Shown here: piece by piece, positions 10,500-22,458 of the stretch | Layout: each line of letters starts with the position of its first letter | Numbering within the stretch: the stretch's first letter is position 1 | Assembly: GCA_963669155.1 (NCBI GenBank) | Contig: OZ022584.1 | Span: 7,523,362-7,587,361 of the forward strand | DNA length: 64,000 nucleotides | Reading direction: 5' to 3' | DNA from: Arbacia lixula | Lineage: Eukaryota; Echinodermata; Echinoidea; Arbacioida; Arbaciidae | Program-made: the position numbers and the translations under genes | The notes under the pieces: model-generated | Database searches by the model: none | The model's input: the letters and a program-made list of their open reading frames with translations, nothing else | What the model was told of the DNA's origin: nothing

Positions 10500-10678
10500 C
10501 AGTGCCATTCTCATTGGGCTTAAGAAATCGAGAAGTAAGAAAAATCGTGAAGTTAGGGTGAAAGTTGCCTAGCAACTGTACCAAAAGCGGAATGGTCCTA
10601 TTGTCCCGATCCCCTAACTTCTAGATTTTTCTAACTTCTCGATTTTTTAAAGCCCAATGAGAATGGCACTAATATTTG
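10500..10678. mobile_element. 179-bp MITE with long inverted ends
   Basis: AGTGCCATTCTCATTGGGCT at the left end is mirrored exactly by AGCCCAATGAGAATGGCACT at the right. Complementarity continues inward through AATCGAGAAGT. Confidence 0.9.
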
Positions 10679-11399
10679 ACTTAATGGTGTGTCATTTTAT
10701 CTTCATTTGAGCTGTTATTTATTATTATTTCTCAAAAGCGTCAAAAAGATTTGTACTCTCGTACTTGCCCCAGCTCTTACACTTCCCTGCATGGTAGTGA
10801 TGATTTTGAAACTGATGATTATAACTATGATGAGTAATCAGGCTGCGCAAATACTGCAAAGCTGTCCTATACATGGGTCGACACGATAGAAATCATTGTC
10901 ATTTTTCATTTTCATGTTGATATCATTTTAGCCTATGAATTTGTGCTGAAAAGTTTTGCTAGAAATAGAACGAAACATTTTAGCCATCACATGAATTCCA
11001 AGTGTTTTCTTTTTATAATTTCATGAATCAAAATATGCTGGAATATATTCCATATGATGATATTAATGCAAGCTTCAGACTATTTTCGTATTTTCTTTCT
11101 CCATAGAGGCACCGTGTGTGGCTGTAGTACTACATCCACAGGCACACGTACAGTGCCTCTTTAATTGGAGGCTGCCGTTATCTGTGCATTCCACATTGTA
11201 TGTCAAGTAACGCCTGTCACTTTATTAATAGACAATGCTCGTTATATATGCAAATCTTATTTACATCGATCAAACAATGCGTTATTAATGGTAGACCCCA
11301 AAGCTTGTCTCAGTTTTGACCGATCGAGAAGCAACAACTAATATATTTTCACAAATCCCATAGAGCAAAAGTTTATTTGGCACACAAAGGGTTAATAGT

Positions 11400-12305
11400 C
11401 TTTTAAGATAAAGGAGCGAGAGGAAAAAATGGGAAAGAAAATCTCAAAGAGAATGACAAGTGAGGGATTTAACAGAAGAAGGACGCAAAAATCAAATTGC
11501 AAAAGGAATGGAAAACTGACCCTATATCCACACCAGGATGCCAACCGGGGGCTTCGCGTTCTTAAAATAGCGCCTTACTCATTGAGCCACAAATCTTCCC
11601 ATTCACTTAAAGCAGATAAAGGGGCTATAATGATTAGAAATCAATGTTCAAGCTGAAATTTCGCCATGATCCCGACATATGATTAGAAAATGGAGACTAC
11701 GTATCCGAAAGCTAGTAGACTCAAATACAACATACTAAAATTTCAGTGTTAAATATCCAAACATAAAGCAAGATACAGCTCCTAAAAGACCGCCATGTCA
11801 ATTCATGATTTTGAATCAATGCCCCTTCCACAGACATTACACGTGAATATATGAGAGTTTGACATAATGCTTAAATAATCAAAATTTACACCATGATGGT
11901 GTAATCAAAATGTGTATAAAGACATTTTTATCACAGAGCAATGTCCCAGGTACAACATTCTGAAAATTGGGTGAAAATTGATCGAGGATTACTGAGATAC
12001 GCTCAAGCGGGTAAAAAAAGTTCATGACGTCATAAATGAAAATTATTTTTTTATTTTCATGTGGCAATAAATTGACGTTACGATGGACATAACGACATAA
12101 TAAATAATGAAATCACATATACACATCACACTCTTTCAGAATATTGAAACAAAAAATTGGGGGTCATTAGCCATTCTGATGAGCTATGGCTGATTAAAAA
12201 AAAAATCACATTTTTTCCAATATTTGCACACAAAAACGTATTGACGCGCGCGCAGACTTTCAACTTTCACACACGCACGACCCTATTATTGCAGGGAAAT
12301 GGCTT
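11400..12305 (-). repeat. diverged inverted copy of the 1,632-bp repeat family
   Basis: Read in reverse it matches about 865-1770 of copy 1, including the tRNA-like module (GAACGCGAAGCCCCCGGTTG region near 11540-11570) and the TTTGAGATTTTCTTTCC block. Clearly older than the tandem pair. 10680-11400 shows nothing recognisable beyond AT-rich sequence. Confidence 0.85.
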
Positions 12306-12912
12306 TTTATCTCGCATTTCAAGATAGGATACATTCACACTGCTCTTACACGAGACAAACTTCTTTAAACATTTCAAGAGAAAAGATGTAGCTGCTGCAA
12401 GCTTAACAATATGCGCGATTAATCTTGTGGTTATCTGGTGGTTTCGAAACCACAAGATAACCCCAGAATACTTTTAAGATTTTGTTTCTGTCTAAATTGG
12501 CTTTCACCGTGTGAATGCGCCTAATAACAATTAAACACAATTAAAATAATGATGAGGATTATTATCATCATCATAATTACTATTACACTACGCAACCTAC
12601 AGTACTTAGTGGATGCAACTTGTCTCGAAATCGAAATCTACAAGTGCGCCCTCTGTTACACTGCAGGGCGAGAGCCGCAGAGCTAGCCACGTAACGTGTG
12701 GAGGAGGTGAGTGGTGTGCACGGACTCGAGCAAACACGCATTGAACAAACCAAAGGTAAAGCCGACAATTCGGGTGGGGGAAAAAGAAGAAGAAACTCAA
12801 CAGCGACTGTTGGGAAGGCATTGGGCGACTGACTATGGAACCAAAGTACATAAAACTGTCAAATATGAAAACATTCAGCCCAGCTCTAACATATTTAGCC
12901 TACAAAAAATTA

Positions 12913-13518
12913 ACAACTTAAAGGGTTACTAAATTAGAAAAATATGTTCCCACTAATCTATGTAAAATTATCCACTTAAAACGAATTTCACATTCGTTTG
13001 CCACAATAAAGTCTTATTTTGACGAAAATTTGAAGAAAAAAAACGCACGTATGAGCATAGAGCTATCTTAATGTAGCTCTATGCGTATGAGAAGTCAAAA
13101 TTCCATAGATTGTACGGAAGTCAAGAATAGACCATTTTCGTAATGTATTCACAACTTTCCCCCCTTACTGCGTAGTAACGCGTTATTGCATTCACCTGTA
13201 TCTTGTCATTCATATTCAATGGATGGAATGCACTTTGAATCTATTAGTTGTTGCTACTCAGACAAACCTCGGACAAGCTTTGGGGTTCCCATTGGTAACG
13301 TATTGTTTGAATGGCGTGAATGAAATATTTTATTTACGCCGTTGGCATTTATGGCATTTTGACTTCTCATACGTCACTAGAGGTGTGCGTGTTTTCAAAT
13401 TTTCGTCAAAATGAGACTTTATTGCGGATAAAAACTACTGTGAAATTTGTTATTGGTGGATAATTTTACATAGATTAGTGGGAACTTATTTTTCTAATTT
13501 AGTAACCCTTTAAGTTGT
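12913..13518. mobile_element. 606-bp foldback element with central hairpin
   Basis: ACAACTTAAAGGGTTACTAA at the left end is inverted at the right end. Arms of about 170 bp include the stretch around 12945 (TGTTCCCACTAATCTATGTA) and its inverse near 13470. A second hairpin, GCATAGAGCTA against TAGCTCTATGC, sits at 13058-13087. The sequence around 13280 resembles 43480-43540. Confidence 0.85.
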
Positions 13519-14120
13519 ATCTCAGTGAAGGAGAAAAATAGTCATGAATATTGTTTATTAAGCAAATAATCAACGTTGCAATGGTGAGGGTGATGGGACA
13601 AACTATCACTTTCGAGGCGATCTGGATGTAGCTATCTTTCCGAAGCGCAGCTGAGGAAAGATAGCGTATACATTCAGATCGCTGAGGAAGTAATAAGTTC
13701 GTCTCATTACCTGAAACCAAAAGTTTATTATTTGCTTTATATTCCACATCTGAAACCACCTATCTATACCAAAAATGACAATTTGACGTACAAAAATAAT
13801 GCTTACTTCTCTACCTAACCCTGAGCCGCTGCCATGGGGAACACGCGCGTTACTAGGACGCGCGTTACTAGGACGCGTCAGGAGGAGCTACTGTCAGTTG
13901 GTAGTCCGAGTGTAACGCACTTTTATTTCGCGCGTACTCAAAATACTAATCACGCGTTAGGACTATGAGGAGTGAAAGGATCAGCGAAACCAAAAAGTAC
14001 CATCACCTAGAGTGTAACGAACTTTTCTTCTCAGGTGATCAGATGGGCAAAACTACCATTTATCACGTGATCAACTCTTGACCAATCATATAGCAGCATT
14101 CTTAGTATGTGGAATATAAT

Positions 14121-15259
14121 GTGCTATATCTTGTATCCTTTGATCTCCGTTATTTCATAAATTAAGCACCAGGTACTATTACGCACGGCATGTTATGCTC
14201 ATGCCCACAGGCCACGGTCGGCCAAGAGCTTCGAAGTTATGTCGTGCGTTCTATCACGTGATGTAGTGACGTCATCATGTTGACGTGTGTTCGTTCACCA
14301 AAACCATGGTCCATGCCAAAACGAAACTATTCAAGGGGTGAACTATAGTAGTCAACGCACTGACGTGCGGCCCGGCTCACCGTCGGCTAGGGCACCTACA
14401 CCGAAAGGAAAGCTCTGTAATGACTTCGGCTGGTCGGTAGTCATCATGGTCATATGGGTCCTAAAGTGGCTGCTTGAGAAAGACACAGAAGCAGAAGGAG
14501 ATGGGAAGAAAGATCAATTAAGTGTAATTAAATCTCAAATTAACTCACAAGCTAATTTCGATTCAAAGTGTTGGCCTCAGGAAATGGCCGACACACATCA
14601 GCAACGCCGAGGTCGCTTTAGGAAATTTGCGAGAACTCTAGTCATAGTAGATAAATGTGATCTCCAATGTTCGGTGGCCTGTTACAACATTTTCAAAATG
14701 CCTCGCGGTGAGATAGCAATGGCCCCATTTGGGTCTCCGTGTGAGCTGGGTCTTCATACGTGCTGTGTGACACGGGTACCTTTTGTCACAAGTAATACGT
14801 GGAAACCCCATAGAGTCTGACAGTCGATGGGTGAGTTTCGCTCATATCCCACTTTTATTTCGCCCCAATTAGCCAGTTCGTAGTTGCAATATTCGCATGA
14901 GCAGATTATTGTACGAATGACCTCAGGTCAATCGTACCACTCGCAGAATTAAATGCATTAGATGGTCGACTACGCTCATTCCCATCATCATGCTGATACG
15001 AGAACACCTATCCAGCTTTGAGAAGGTAGTGAAAGAACGTTCCACGTTGTGCACCGGCTTTTATTGTTGTTATGGGCGCACTGTGAAATGAGACATCACC
15101 CAAAATCGATTAATGAACAAATCCCAGTCTGCATTTTTTTTTTATTCAGTGGATTGTCCGACCATAGTGTAGCTACGAAGTGACGGATTACGTTTCAACA
15201 ACGTCAAAAGGCAGGACGCAATTACCGCGTAATACGCACGCGATAAGAAGTTTCATATT
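14121..15259. other. no gene recognised between repeats
   Basis: The region holds one plus-strand frame open for 177 codons (14287-14820) that begins with GTG, matches no family I know and has no supporting splice or start signals. Otherwise single-copy AT/GC-balanced DNA. Confidence 0.4.
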
Positions 15260-16119
15260 AAAGCCCCTGTCCCACTATTGCGTGTAAGCGTTAAGTGTGA
15301 CTTGCGAGGAACAATTTTTGCCACACGCAGGTCCCCGCAGATGACCCGTACGTGACAGTACCTCGAACGTATCTCGCCCGTAGTTACCCGGAGGTGCGCG
15401 CGCAAGTCCGATTTACCTGCAGCCAAGTTTTGAGCATGTTCAAAACTTGCTCCGGGTGAGTCGCAGGGGATTGGCCGCAGAGGTCCACGCAGAACACCAG
15501 TAGGAGGCCCGTAGCGGCCGCAAGTCACAGGCAGATAAGTCGCAAGTCACAGGCAGTTAACTCGCATGAAGTATGCAGCTTGCCCGTGGATCTGTGGCAT
15601 GCACCGGAAACGCGAGTCATCTGCATAATACGGGTGTTTTACGGGCAAGGAACGGTGTCGATACTGCCAACTTGCGTGTAGCTGGTCATTTCTGCGGGTG
15701 TGGAGCAAGGTATATACGAGCAAATTACGGGTCAGTTACTACCTTCCTGCTGGTTAGTTGAGGGTCTGCTTCGGCCAAGATGATGACGTTCTGAGAGGCT
15801 CGCAGGCAGGCAGACAACTTGCAGGCAACACTCACGCATGTAACACGCAATTGTGACGCAGGTAACTCGCAGCGCTCGTACGTCGCCCGTAACTAACACG
15901 GATCAGTTTCGAAGCTCTCACGCGCCACCAATGCGCCTGACACGCAGGTCACATGGAATGAACGCAAGTAGAACGTATATTAGCACGCGTCCACAGGTGA
16001 GAAGCAAGCAAAACTTGTCAAAATTCTTGACAGCCCGCAGAAATAACCCTGCGTGCATGGAAATTGTTCCTCGCAAGTCATACGCTACGCTTGCACGCAA
16101 TAGTGGGACAGGGGCTTTT
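15260..16119. mobile_element. 860-bp non-autonomous element with inverted ends
   Basis: AAAGCCCCTGTCCCACTATT opens the element and its inverse closes it. The match continues through GCGTG, ACTTGCGAGGAACAATTT and its inverse. The interior is packed with short CGCAGGTAA and ACTCGCA-like motifs and has no coding signal. Superfamily not assigned because no clear target duplication is seen. Confidence 0.85.
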
Positions 16120-16331
16120 TAGGCAACGAGATCGCAATGAGAATTCATAATTATGTCTAGCTATTTGTGTACCTTAAAGGGCCCCTGTCATCAAAATGTA
16201 TGTTGATTTCTGTTGATGCAACTTAATATGTATATAACACAAGGCATTAGCAATATTGTGTCTCGCCCACTTGCGAAAATAACCAGAAATATCGCGATCT
16301 CCGTTGCTACGCAAAAGAATTGTATCCCTGT

Positions 16332-17273
16332 CCTCAAATGACCTTTGACCTTATCCTGTGACCTCCAATGGTACCATAACATGAAGGTACCCCCAGTGCA
16401 TCTATGACCCAAGTTAGGTTGTAATCCAAGCAACCTATGTGAAGTTATTTGTCAAAAGAGAGTCTTGCAGGTAAACTTTAACGTATGACCTCAAATGACC
16501 TTTGACCTTATCCTGTGACCTCCAACAGCACCATAACATGAAGGTACCCCTAGTGCATCTATGACCCAAGTTAGGTTGTAATCCAAGCATCCTATGTGAA
16601 ATTATTTGTCAAAAGAGAGTCTTGCAGGTAAACTTAAACGTATGACCTCAAATGACCTTTGACCTTATCCTGTGACCTCCAACGGCACCATAACATGAAG
16701 GTACCCCCAGTGCATTTATGAACCAAGTTAGGTTGTAATCCAAGCAACCCATGTGAAGTTATTTGTCAAAAGAGAGTCTTGCAGGTAAACTTTAACGTAT
16801 GACCTCAAATGACCTTTGACCTTATCCTGTGACCTCCAACGGTACCATAACATGAAGGTACCCCCAGTGCATCTATAACCCAAGTTAGGTTGTAATCCAA
16901 GCAACCCATGTGAAGTTATTTGTCAAAAGAGAGTCTTGCAGGTAAACTTTAACGTATGACCTCAAATGACCTTTGACCTTATCCTGTGACCTCCAACGGT
17001 ACCATAACATGAAGGTACCCCCAGTGCATCTATGACCCAAGTTAGGTTGTAATCCAAGCAACCCATGTGAAGTTATTTGTCAAAAGAGAGTCTTGCAGGT
17101 AAACTTTAACGTATGACCTCAAATGACCTTTGACCTTATCCTGTGACCTCCAACGGTACCATAACATGAAGGTACCCCCAGTGCATCTATGACCCAAGTT
17201 AGGTTGTAATCCACGCAACCCATGTGAAGTTATTTGTCAAAAGAGAGTCTTGCAGGTAAACTTTAACATTTGT
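16332..17273. repeat. 157-bp minisatellite, six copies
   Basis: CCTCAAATGACC recurs at 16332, 16489, 16646, 16803, 16960 and 17117, exactly 157 bp apart, with few differences between copies. Each copy has TGACCT half-sites spaced by 4, 1 and 7 bases (the first copy lacks the first half-site). The central TGACCTTTGACCT is a perfect DR1 nuclear-receptor element. Confidence 0.95.
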
Positions 17274-17340
17274 GACGGACGACGGACGACGGACGACGGA
17301 CGACGGACGGACGACGGACGGACGGACGACGGACGGACGC
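17273..17340. repeat. GACG/GACGGAC microsatellite
   Basis: An irregular run of GACGGAC and GACGGACGG units directly follows the last 157-bp copy. Confidence 0.9.
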
Positions 17341-18039
17341 CATTTGGATCCCTTAGTCTCGCCTTCACCTCCGGTGGGCGAGACAAAAATCACTAAATGT
17401 TCTATGGAAATATGTGTCCTATATTTTAAGAAAATTTTTCTATATTTTTTCTCAGCACTGATAAGCCCCGCCTCCAAAATATCCTCCAACTCAAGATTCC
17501 CCCTGTGACATCATCAAAGGTAGAAATTAGCAGGATAATAGACATAATTTATGCACAAACTAAACATGACTACAATGACTACATCTGCAAGTGCTTATAA
17601 TAGCATCACATAGCTAGCACATTTCTGACATAAGGAAACGATTATTCCCACATGAAAGGTTGTTGGATGGTATTGTGTGAAGACATGTGATTATCTTGTG
17701 GGCAGGTGGAGGTAGTCATTGCAATGTTTAGTTTGTGCATAAATTATGTCTATTATCCTGCTAATTTCTACCTTTGATGATGTCACAGGGGGAATCTAGA
17801 GTTGGAGGATATTTTGGAGGCGGGGCTTATCAGTGCTGAGAAAAAATATAGAAAAATCAGTTTAAAATATATGACACATATTTCCAATGAACAGTTAGTG
17901 ATTTTGTTCTATACATATTAAGTTGCATCAACAGAAGTCAACATATATTTTGATGACAGGGGCCCTTCAATGTGCATTTTGGCTCCAAAAATGCATACAA
18001 ATCCCATTGAGCGGCATTTTACCTGGCACAGAAGGGTTA

Positions 18040-18238
18040 ACAATAAGTGATTGCCACGAGTGATCACAGAATGGCAACCAAAAACAGGAAAACGAAGAAG
18101 GGGTCGTCAAAAGAGAAGGTGGAGAGACGGAATATCATCATACACAAACACAGCAATATGGAACAGAATGAGAGCAAATAGAAGTGAATGGAACCTGATT
18201 GAGGAGGGCTTCATCCAACAATGGTTGATTACAAGGCC

Positions 18239-18275
<37 letters not shown>

Positions 18276-18303
18276 AATGATGATGATAATGATGATGATA
18301 ATG
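18040..18303 (+). mobile_element. LINE 3' end with GAT microsatellite tail
   Basis: An open frame from about 18051 reads RVITEWQPKTGKRRRGRQKR, then RWRDGISSYTNTAIWNRM, ANRSEWNLIEEGFIQQW. This is the characteristic C-terminal tail of RTE-like non-LTR retrotransposon polymerases (GRP/QKRRWRD, then WxxxxExFxxQW). It runs into (GAT)n from 18238, which fits the short-repeat 3' ends of such LINEs. Everything upstream of the tail is absent, so it is a dead 5'-truncated copy. RTE versus a related clade cannot be settled from so little. Confidence 0.75.
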
Positions 18304-18770
18304 ATAAGAAAGTCACACCACAAAGCTCAATTACCAATACAAAGCTGTCAAAATGTGAACTTGTGGAAATGTAAAATTCTTTATACTGTACAGAGTACAT
18401 AATTATTTCTCTCTTGGACGTTATATAAGAGAGTAAGTGAGTGAGAGAGACAGAGAGCAAGCGAAATAGTGGGAGGAGAACTAATTCAGAAGAGTGGTGA
18501 AAGCTAATGATCAATCCATTATAACAACATTAATGCTGACAGTAGTGCTGATAAGGATTAATGATATAGGATTTTGACATTTTGCCATATCCAGCCTTTA
18601 ACAGAATATGGAACGTCCCTTTGACGGCGTGTTCGGCAAAACACTCAGGTCTTTACACAAAGAACGTGTTGTTAATACATTGCTATTTCAGTGAGTTATA
18701 TTACAAGCAAGCGTGCTAAAATGTGATTGATTACCCGAATGAAGTTATTTTTATTTCATTGTGTATCACT
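18304..18770. other. single-copy AT-rich DNA, nothing recognised
   Basis: No repeat, RNA or coding signal seen. A short GA-rich patch lies at 18430-18470. Confidence 0.5.
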
Positions 18771-19330
18771 TTCCCTGCAAGCACCGCCCATAGTACTCCA
18801 CGACCCTGTTAAACGCGTCGCGACCAGACAAAGATTGCAGTGACTGATGGCCCCCCACTTCACAGCTCACTCTATCATTTAAAAAGCACTTAGACATGAA
18901 ATAGCTGCTAAAATGCTGTTAATGGTCATTTGACGCTCCCCGCCTTTAGTTGTGTTCGGAGGGAGAAAGACTTAATTAGTGCATCTCCTCTTGGATTCAG
19001 ATGGAGAGAGAGGGGGAGAGGGAGACACGCGGCATCCTTTTTTCCCCGCGCTCTTTCCTCCTGCCTTGCCGCGCTGATGGCTGGTCTTACACGCCGCTCC
19101 TGGCGCGGCTCTCACGCTTAATGCATGTGGAGTGGTACCGGATTTCCCGCTCGCTCAGGCGGCCGCGAGTGCGCGCCGGTCTCGCTGCGGAAAAACGCGG
19201 GAACCGCGGCCACTCCAGGGCCCTCCGAGGGGATCAAATTCGCACCCTTAGAGGGAGTCAGTCTGAGCTGGTAAGCAGACGACACAACCAGCTACAGTCA
19301 ACCGGGATTCCTGCCTTCTCGCTATTTTCC
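18770..19330. other. GC- and CpG-rich island of unknown role
   Basis: Markedly richer in CG than its surroundings (GCGGCCGCGAGTGCGCGCC near 19158). Open frames here are by-products of GC content, and no family is recognised. It may be a regulatory island or a transcript start. Confidence 0.4.
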
Positions 19331-21940
19331 CCCAACGATGGAGATGATAAGAAGATGGTGATGATAGTAGTGATGACTATCATGATGCCGCGAGATCATT
19401 TACGACGAATTATGTTTACCAATAATGGTATCATGAGGGTTGCGGCAATGATTATATAACAACGAGAATAGTAAACATTTGCGATACGTCATTCCAGAAA
19501 GCTTGCCATTTGCACTCTTCAATAACTACAGAGGTTGCAGTGACGACAATTTTTAAAACCAAACTTCTTTTTTGATCTGCCATTTAGCAAGTGAACAATG
19601 AGTGGAAAATACATCATCAACATTACACACTTCTTAACATTATTTTCTCCCATGTCATGTCATATCAAAATCATAGAAGACTCATGTTTTTGTGGTTAGA
19701 TAAATGAAGTTCAATGGGTTGATAGCTTTGTACAATAATTCAAGAAACAATGTTAACTGTTTGGTGTGCTATACAAACATGACTAACTTCCTGAGACCCT
19801 GCTGGGACCCAAGAGGTACTAGGCTTTCCTCAAAGCTCTTTGTACCTCTTTAGACTACCAACCTAGATTATAAGTTGGAGCTGGAATGTTCATGTGGTAA
19901 CATGTGAATAGATGACAAAACTATCAAAAATATGGCGCAACTCTAAAATAGAGAATAAAGATTTCTACCATATGCCGATATTCTCGACACCCCAGCTGTC
20001 TTCAAATTAACTCACTTACGAAACCGCTTCAAATTACATCTTGTATTGCATTCTCTCAAAATTCAGGTTGGTTGTTGACTGTGTGTGAGGAAAGGAACCC
20101 GAACAATTATGACGAAATATCAATGAACTGATGAGAATTATCAAATATAGTGGTAAATCAAATTAACACAGCAAGAAATACGATCAACTAAGCAATGATT
20201 GTAGTGTCGAGATATGTGATTAGATTGTTTGCAACTCTATACTGCTCTAATCTGACAAAAAGGAAGCAACTAACAAAAGAGACTTTCCTTGTAAATAAGC
20301 AAAATGTGTTTATTACTTGCATTGGCATCAGTGCAACACTACATCATGTTAGATTGAATATCTCGCAGCAAGATGAATATTTCTGGTCCAGATTTTGGCC
20401 GTATGTAGGGAATGCTGGGTACAATCTAAGAGTACCAATAACCCAGATTTGAGTGATATGTCACTTCCTTCCTTTTGTCAGGGTAGGGCAGCAAACATCT
20501 CTATATCTCACACAATTTCTCCCTATGGCGTCAATATGACAACTTAAGAGACAATTTTGTGATAGAAACTGATCTTATTAGACTGGATGGGTAAGCAAAC
20601 TGTGGGAGTCCCTTTTTAACCCTCGGTGCACCAGACAGGATGCTGTTCTTCGCGTTTTGTGTATATTCCTTGTCTAAAGCAAAAATACATAAAGAGTTAA
20701 AAAGAAAAAAACGAGGCTCGTAATGTTCTACCATGGAAACTATGGTTCTACCAAGCCAGGGGATTGAAATATGGCGACCGGAAGTAAATGATTATATTTT
20801 TCTTTATAGAGATTTTCTTTACGGAATGACTAAACTCGAGTGTATGGACTTACAATATACAGAGACACACGCATGCACACAAGTCACACATACACAGAGA
20901 CATACACACGCATACACATACAAAACACGTACACAAAGTCATGATGAAACCATGTATACATACACACATACAAACACACACACATAAAGACACATAAATA
21001 CACATAAATGAATGCACACACAAACCCACACGCCATGTGCGCGTATTCCGCGTACCTAAGATCGGCAAGATGTGTGTTACCATCTTCTAGCAAAACGTTT
21101 AGCGACCCAACGACGGTATCTCCGATTTCCCGAAGTCAGTTGCAGTATAACAGCTATTGCCCTTTTTGCTGAGAGCTGTTGCACACCGGAGAACACCATT
21201 TAGGGCGACATCAGCTCGCAACGATCAGACTCTCCTGAAACAACCTCAAGACCAGATACCTGCTCTCGATAGTATCGATTACCCGCTGGGAGGGATATCG
21301 AGCCGTGGTGCTCGTTAGGTGCGTGAGCGGTGCTGAGAGGGGATGGATGAAAGTTCGGCAATTGCTTGTCGCCGACTGGTGGAGACATGACTTATTGAAA
21401 GAAAAAAGAGTTTGACCAAGGATATTTAAGTTACATGGAGCACCATCAGCCGTTTAATTAATGCAGATTCATTGTACTCTTCTTCTAGTCACAAAAGAAT
21501 GCTTTACAAAGATTTTCTCTTTGATCTCCAATGTTCGAATCCGCCAATTTTGCTTGGATGTGAATAGGATGCGCAGAAGAATTTGGGGAAATATCCTCAC
21601 CCCATATGCTCGCGCAGTTGTGATATGTAATACCTACAATGCGTCTATAAAGATTCAATCGCGGAATATCGTTACAATAAGGTAAAAAGTCTCCAAACTT
21701 GATTTCAAGTTTCAGTACAAAAGTCTCGATTTCACACTGTTCCGCGTCGTATTCCAGAAAACAAATTGGGGGAAACGTAACTATTAGATATTTTCCTTTC
21801 AGACAAGACGAAGAACGTGCCCAGCCGCTCCCAATCTAATATTTTCAATTCGAAAAGTATCAAATTTTATATTCGCTTGTCCTCGTTAACTACATAATAA
21901 GCACTTCATGACAAATTTTAAAGTTCATCAGCCCGGAAAG
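19331..21940. other. intergenic DNA, nothing recognised
   Basis: Mostly AT-rich single-copy sequence. The only marked feature is an imperfect CA-rich microsatellite at 20860-21010. Confidence 0.5.
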
Positions 21941-21949
21941 AGAAAGAGA

Positions 21950-21980
<31 letters not shown>

Positions 21981-22084
21981 GTGGATTAAATCGCTAAAGT
22001 GAAGAAAACAAAACTAATTGTTATAGGCCTATGTGTAACAGGATTGTTAGGTGTCATGAAAGACCGCGGTGTCGAGATTGATAC

Positions 22085-22317
22085 CAGACGGACCTGGAGA
22101 AAGAGAGAAGTGGGGGGATTGGAGTGAGGGGAAGAGAAGAAAGAGGGAGAGGGAGAGGGGAAGGGAGAGAGAGGGGGAGAGGGAGAGAGAGAGAGAGAGA
22201 GAGGGGGGGGGAGAGGGAGGGGAAGAGAAGAAAGAGGGAAAGAGAGGGGGGAGATAGAAAGGGACAGAGAGAAAGGGGGAAAGGGAGAGAGAGGGGGAGA
22301 GAGCGAGAGAGAGAAAC

Positions 22318-22358
<41 letters not shown>

Positions 22359-22364
22359 AGAAGA

Positions 22365-22402
<38 letters not shown>
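22085..22402. repeat. long purine tract, (GA)n and GGGA
   Basis: About 320 bp almost purely A and G on the plus strand, ending in a run of G. A smaller tract lies at 21943-21980. Open frames across it are low-complexity artefacts. Confidence 0.95.
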
Positions 22403-22407
<5 letters not shown>

Positions 22408-22414
22408 ACGAGAA

Positions 22415-22458
22415 AACGCGGGTAGGCAGGCCGCCGTGGCGCTTTCCTGAGGGGGCAG
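22415..22458 (+). repeat. 44-bp GC-rich motif, copy 1 (inverted partner at 28496)
   Basis: AACGCGGGTAGGCAGGCCGC through TTTCCTGAGGGGGCAG is identical, apart from one G, to the reverse complement of 28496-28540. Both copies directly follow a purine tract on the same side. Confidence 0.9.

Larger units (their letters stand above)
9421..14120. mobile_element. 4.7-kb structure with ~600-bp inverted arms
   Basis: The left arm 9421-10045 and right arm 13559-14120 are inverted copies. Both carry ATGATTGGTCAAGAGTTGAT, CTAGGTGATAGTAC/GTACCATCACCTAG, the GCGTCCTAA repeats, and an internal hairpin built on CGGAAAGATAGCTACATCCA. The interior holds at least four other repeats (10200-10470, 10500-10678, 11400-12305, 12913-13518), and no transposase is visible. 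It is either a large foldback element that collected insertions, or two copies of a smaller element in opposite orientation. Confidence 0.7.
16257..17386. mobile_element. nested element with TGTCTCGCCCAC inverted ends
   Basis: TGTCTCGCCCAC near 16259 and GTGGGCGAGACA at 17374-17385 are inverse copies. Between them lie a unique 60-bp stretch, the 157-bp array and a GACGGAC tract. It has no protein-coding content. Confidence 0.75.
16177..17967. mobile_element. foldback element split by a second insertion
   Basis: The ends are AAGGGCCCCTGTCATCAAAA and its inverse, followed by TTGATGCAACTTAATATGTA and its inverse. The inner arms 17385-17575 and 17720-17915 also pair (GCCTCCAAAATATCCTCCAA with its inverse). 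The left arm is interrupted by the unit at 16257-17386; the right arm shows the uninterrupted order. Confidence 0.85.

Noticed and set aside
16332-17273. Regular array with constant spacing, CRISPR-like at first sight
   Set aside because: Whole 157-bp units repeat with no variable spacers, and the genome is clearly eukaryotic. It is a minisatellite.
18930-19459. Overlapping 63- and 152-codon frames
   Set aside because: CpG-rich region keeps several frames open by composition. No domain, start context or splice signals seen.
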